Shown in pieces: positions 62,864 to 64,000 of a stretch of DNA of 64,000 bases; position 1 is the stretch's first letter; every line of letters begins with the position of its first letter. The stretch is from Oceanospirillum linum (lineage in GTDB: Bacteria; Pseudomonadota; Gammaproteobacteria; Pseudomonadales; Halomonadaceae), in NCBI RefSeq assembly GCF_900182785.1, contig NZ_FXTS01000005.1:1-64000 (forward strand), read 5' to 3'. A program made the position numbers and the translations under genes. The notes under the pieces were generated by a model, which saw nothing but the letters and a program-made list of their open reading frames with translations, ran no database searches and was not told the origin of the DNA.

Positions 62864-64000
62864 TTAGTTTCGGCTAACGGTCCGCATGGTCACGAACTCT
62901 TCCGCACCCGTTGGGTGAATCCCTACAGTACTGTCAAATATCTCTTTAGTTGCACCAGCCTTAATCGCCACCGCAATACCCTGCATCACTTCACCGGCAT
63001 CTGTACCCACCATATGGGCCCCGACAACCTTACGGGAATCCGCATCCACGACCAGTTTCATCAGGTGACGCTCATCTGAGCCGGATAAGGTATGCTTCAT
63101 GGGCCGGAAACCTGCACTGTAGACCTCAATCCTGTCAAACGCCTCCCGCGCTTCCTCTTCCGACATACCTACCGTAGCAATATTCGGGTGACAGAACACT
63201 GCAGTTGGGATATTCGTATAATCCATCTGTTTCGCCGGAAGATCCGGCTGAAACTGATTATTCACAAACACCATCGCTTCAGCCAGTGCCACAGGCGTTA
63301 ACTGCATACGATTGATAACATCCCCTAATGCAAAGACAGAAGGTGCCGAGGTCTGAAATTCATCGTTCACTAAAACCTTGCCACCTTTCCCTTGTTTAAT
63401 ACCAGCTGCATCCAGCTCCAGGCCTTCTGTCTTAGGCACCCGACCCGTGGCACAGAGCACAAGATCGACCTCAAGCGTCTCGCCGTCGGTCAGGGTAACC
63501 AATAAGCCGGATGCCTGCTTCTCAACAGACGCAATATTGGTATTCAGGTGGAACTGAACCCCTTTCTTCTGCATCTCTTCCGATGCAAACTGGCGAACCT
63601 CTTCATCAAAACCTTTCAGAGGCTGATCTCCCCGGTAGACCAGATGGCTTTCAGCACCAAGTCCGTGGAAAATCCCTGCAAACTCAACCGCAATGTAGCC
63701 ACCGCCCAGTACCAGCGCCCGTTTAGGGAACTCGTCCAGATAGAAGACGGCATCAGAACTAACCGCATATTCATTGCCGGGGAACTCAGGCATAAACGGC
63801 TCGCTGCCAGTGGCAATTAAGATCTTTTCTGCTGAATACGTTGTGCCGTTAACACTAACCTCATGGGCACTTTCAAAATGGGCGTAACCTTCAATCAGAC
63901 GAACACCTGAATTCACCAACAGGTTATGATAGACACCATTAAGACGTTCAATCTCTTTCGTTTTGTTATCACGTAGTGTTGGCCAATCAAAATCTGAGTG
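62864..64000 (-). CDS. gor: glutathione-disulfide reductase (partial, 5' end beyond the window)
   Basis: A fragment of 378 residues of an FAD/NADPH flavoenzyme that reduces glutathione disulfide. The frame is open to the window edge, where it reads HSDFDWPTLRDNKTKEIERL. It includes NLLVNSGVRLIEGYA, the NADPH-binding RALVLGGGYIAVEFAG, and the C-terminal GIHPTGAEEFVTMRT with catalytic His and Glu. The FAD-binding N-terminus and redox Cys pair lie outside. A TTG at 63919 is not the true start. Confidence 0.93.
   Translation of the reverse strand, partial: HSDFDWPTLRDNKTKEIERLNGVYHNLLVNSGVRLIEGYAHFESAHEVSVNGTTYSAEKILIATGSEPFMPEFPGNEYAVSSDAVFYLDEFPKRALVLGGGYIAVEFAGIFHGLGAESHLVYRGDQPLKGFDEEVRQFASEEMQKKGVQFHLNTNIASVEKQASGLLVTLTDGETLEVDLVLCATGRVPKTEGLELDAAGIKQGKGGKVLVNDEFQTSAPSVFALGDVINRMQLTPVALAEAMVFVNNQFQPDLPAKQMDYTNIPTAVFCHPNIATVGMSEEEAREAFDRIEVYSAGFRPMKHTLSGSDERHLMKLVVDADSRKVVGAHMVGTDAGEVMQGIAVAIKAGATKEIFDSTVGIHPTGAEEFVTMRTVSRN

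Overview
The window is a 64-kb stretch of chromosome from a motile, marine-type gammaproteobacterium, most like the Oceanospirillales (Amphritea/Neptunomonas/Marinomonas kind of gene content). This rests on gene families only (MetH, ZnuACB, NfuA, PomAB-type stator, FadL, CLCA_X, SohB, BCCT transporter, RimO); there is no rRNA to place it. I saw no tRNA, rRNA, CRISPR array, intact insertion sequence or prophage.

Region 1 (1-13.5 kb) is a defence island. Two coupled DUF262 (GmrSD/ParB-nuclease-fold) genes run leftward. A type I restriction-modification locus runs rightward: hsdM-hsdS, an Rpn-type nuclease gene, a Fic gene remnant, hsdR, and a PD-(D/E)XK nuclease gene. Three copies of one short REP-like palindrome lie around or inside it.

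Region 2 (13.5-23.5 kb) is mixed. It has a DUF6482 protein, a MocR regulator divergent from cobyrinate a,c-diamide synthase, a 5'-nucleotidase, a fragment of an ABC-F ATPase, a BCCT transporter, an HExxH protein (CLCA_X type) with a consensus LexA box in front of it, a coiled-coil protein, a lipoprotein and a helix-turn-helix protein.

Region 3 (23.5-29 kb) holds a zinc-uptake operon (znuACB) behind a Zur-like box, then hisI, yidD, a DUF1289 gene and miaE, with sufE opposite.

Region 4 (29-31.7 kb) is a divergent pair, a tyrosine recombinase and a KfrA-like coiled-coil DNA-binding protein. Between them is a 30-bp inverted repeat with the 12-6-12 layout of a Xer-type core site.

Region 5 (31.7-48.1 kb) is core metabolism and envelope: fadL, a porin, a TAXI binding protein, nfuA, metH (reading frame broken at a run of nine C), a MATE pump, sulfite reductase plus DUF934, PomA/PomB stator genes behind a sigma-28 promoter, marC and pdxH.

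Region 6 (48.1-64 kb) holds a Pat-type protein acetyltransferase divergent from an HDAC-family deacetylase, an HDOD-GGDEF protein, a two-gene aerotaxis receptor (Aer-like PAS protein plus chemoreceptor), DUF599, rarD, a 57-residue membrane protein, rimO, an orphan ParB-like protein, a rhodanese, sohB, an SCP2-domain protein and the 3' part of glutathione reductase, cut by the window edge.

The items most worth following up are the LexA-boxed metallopeptidase, the recombinase/KfrA pair with its core-like site, the C9 tract in metH, the paired DUF262 genes and the acetylase/deacetylase pair.
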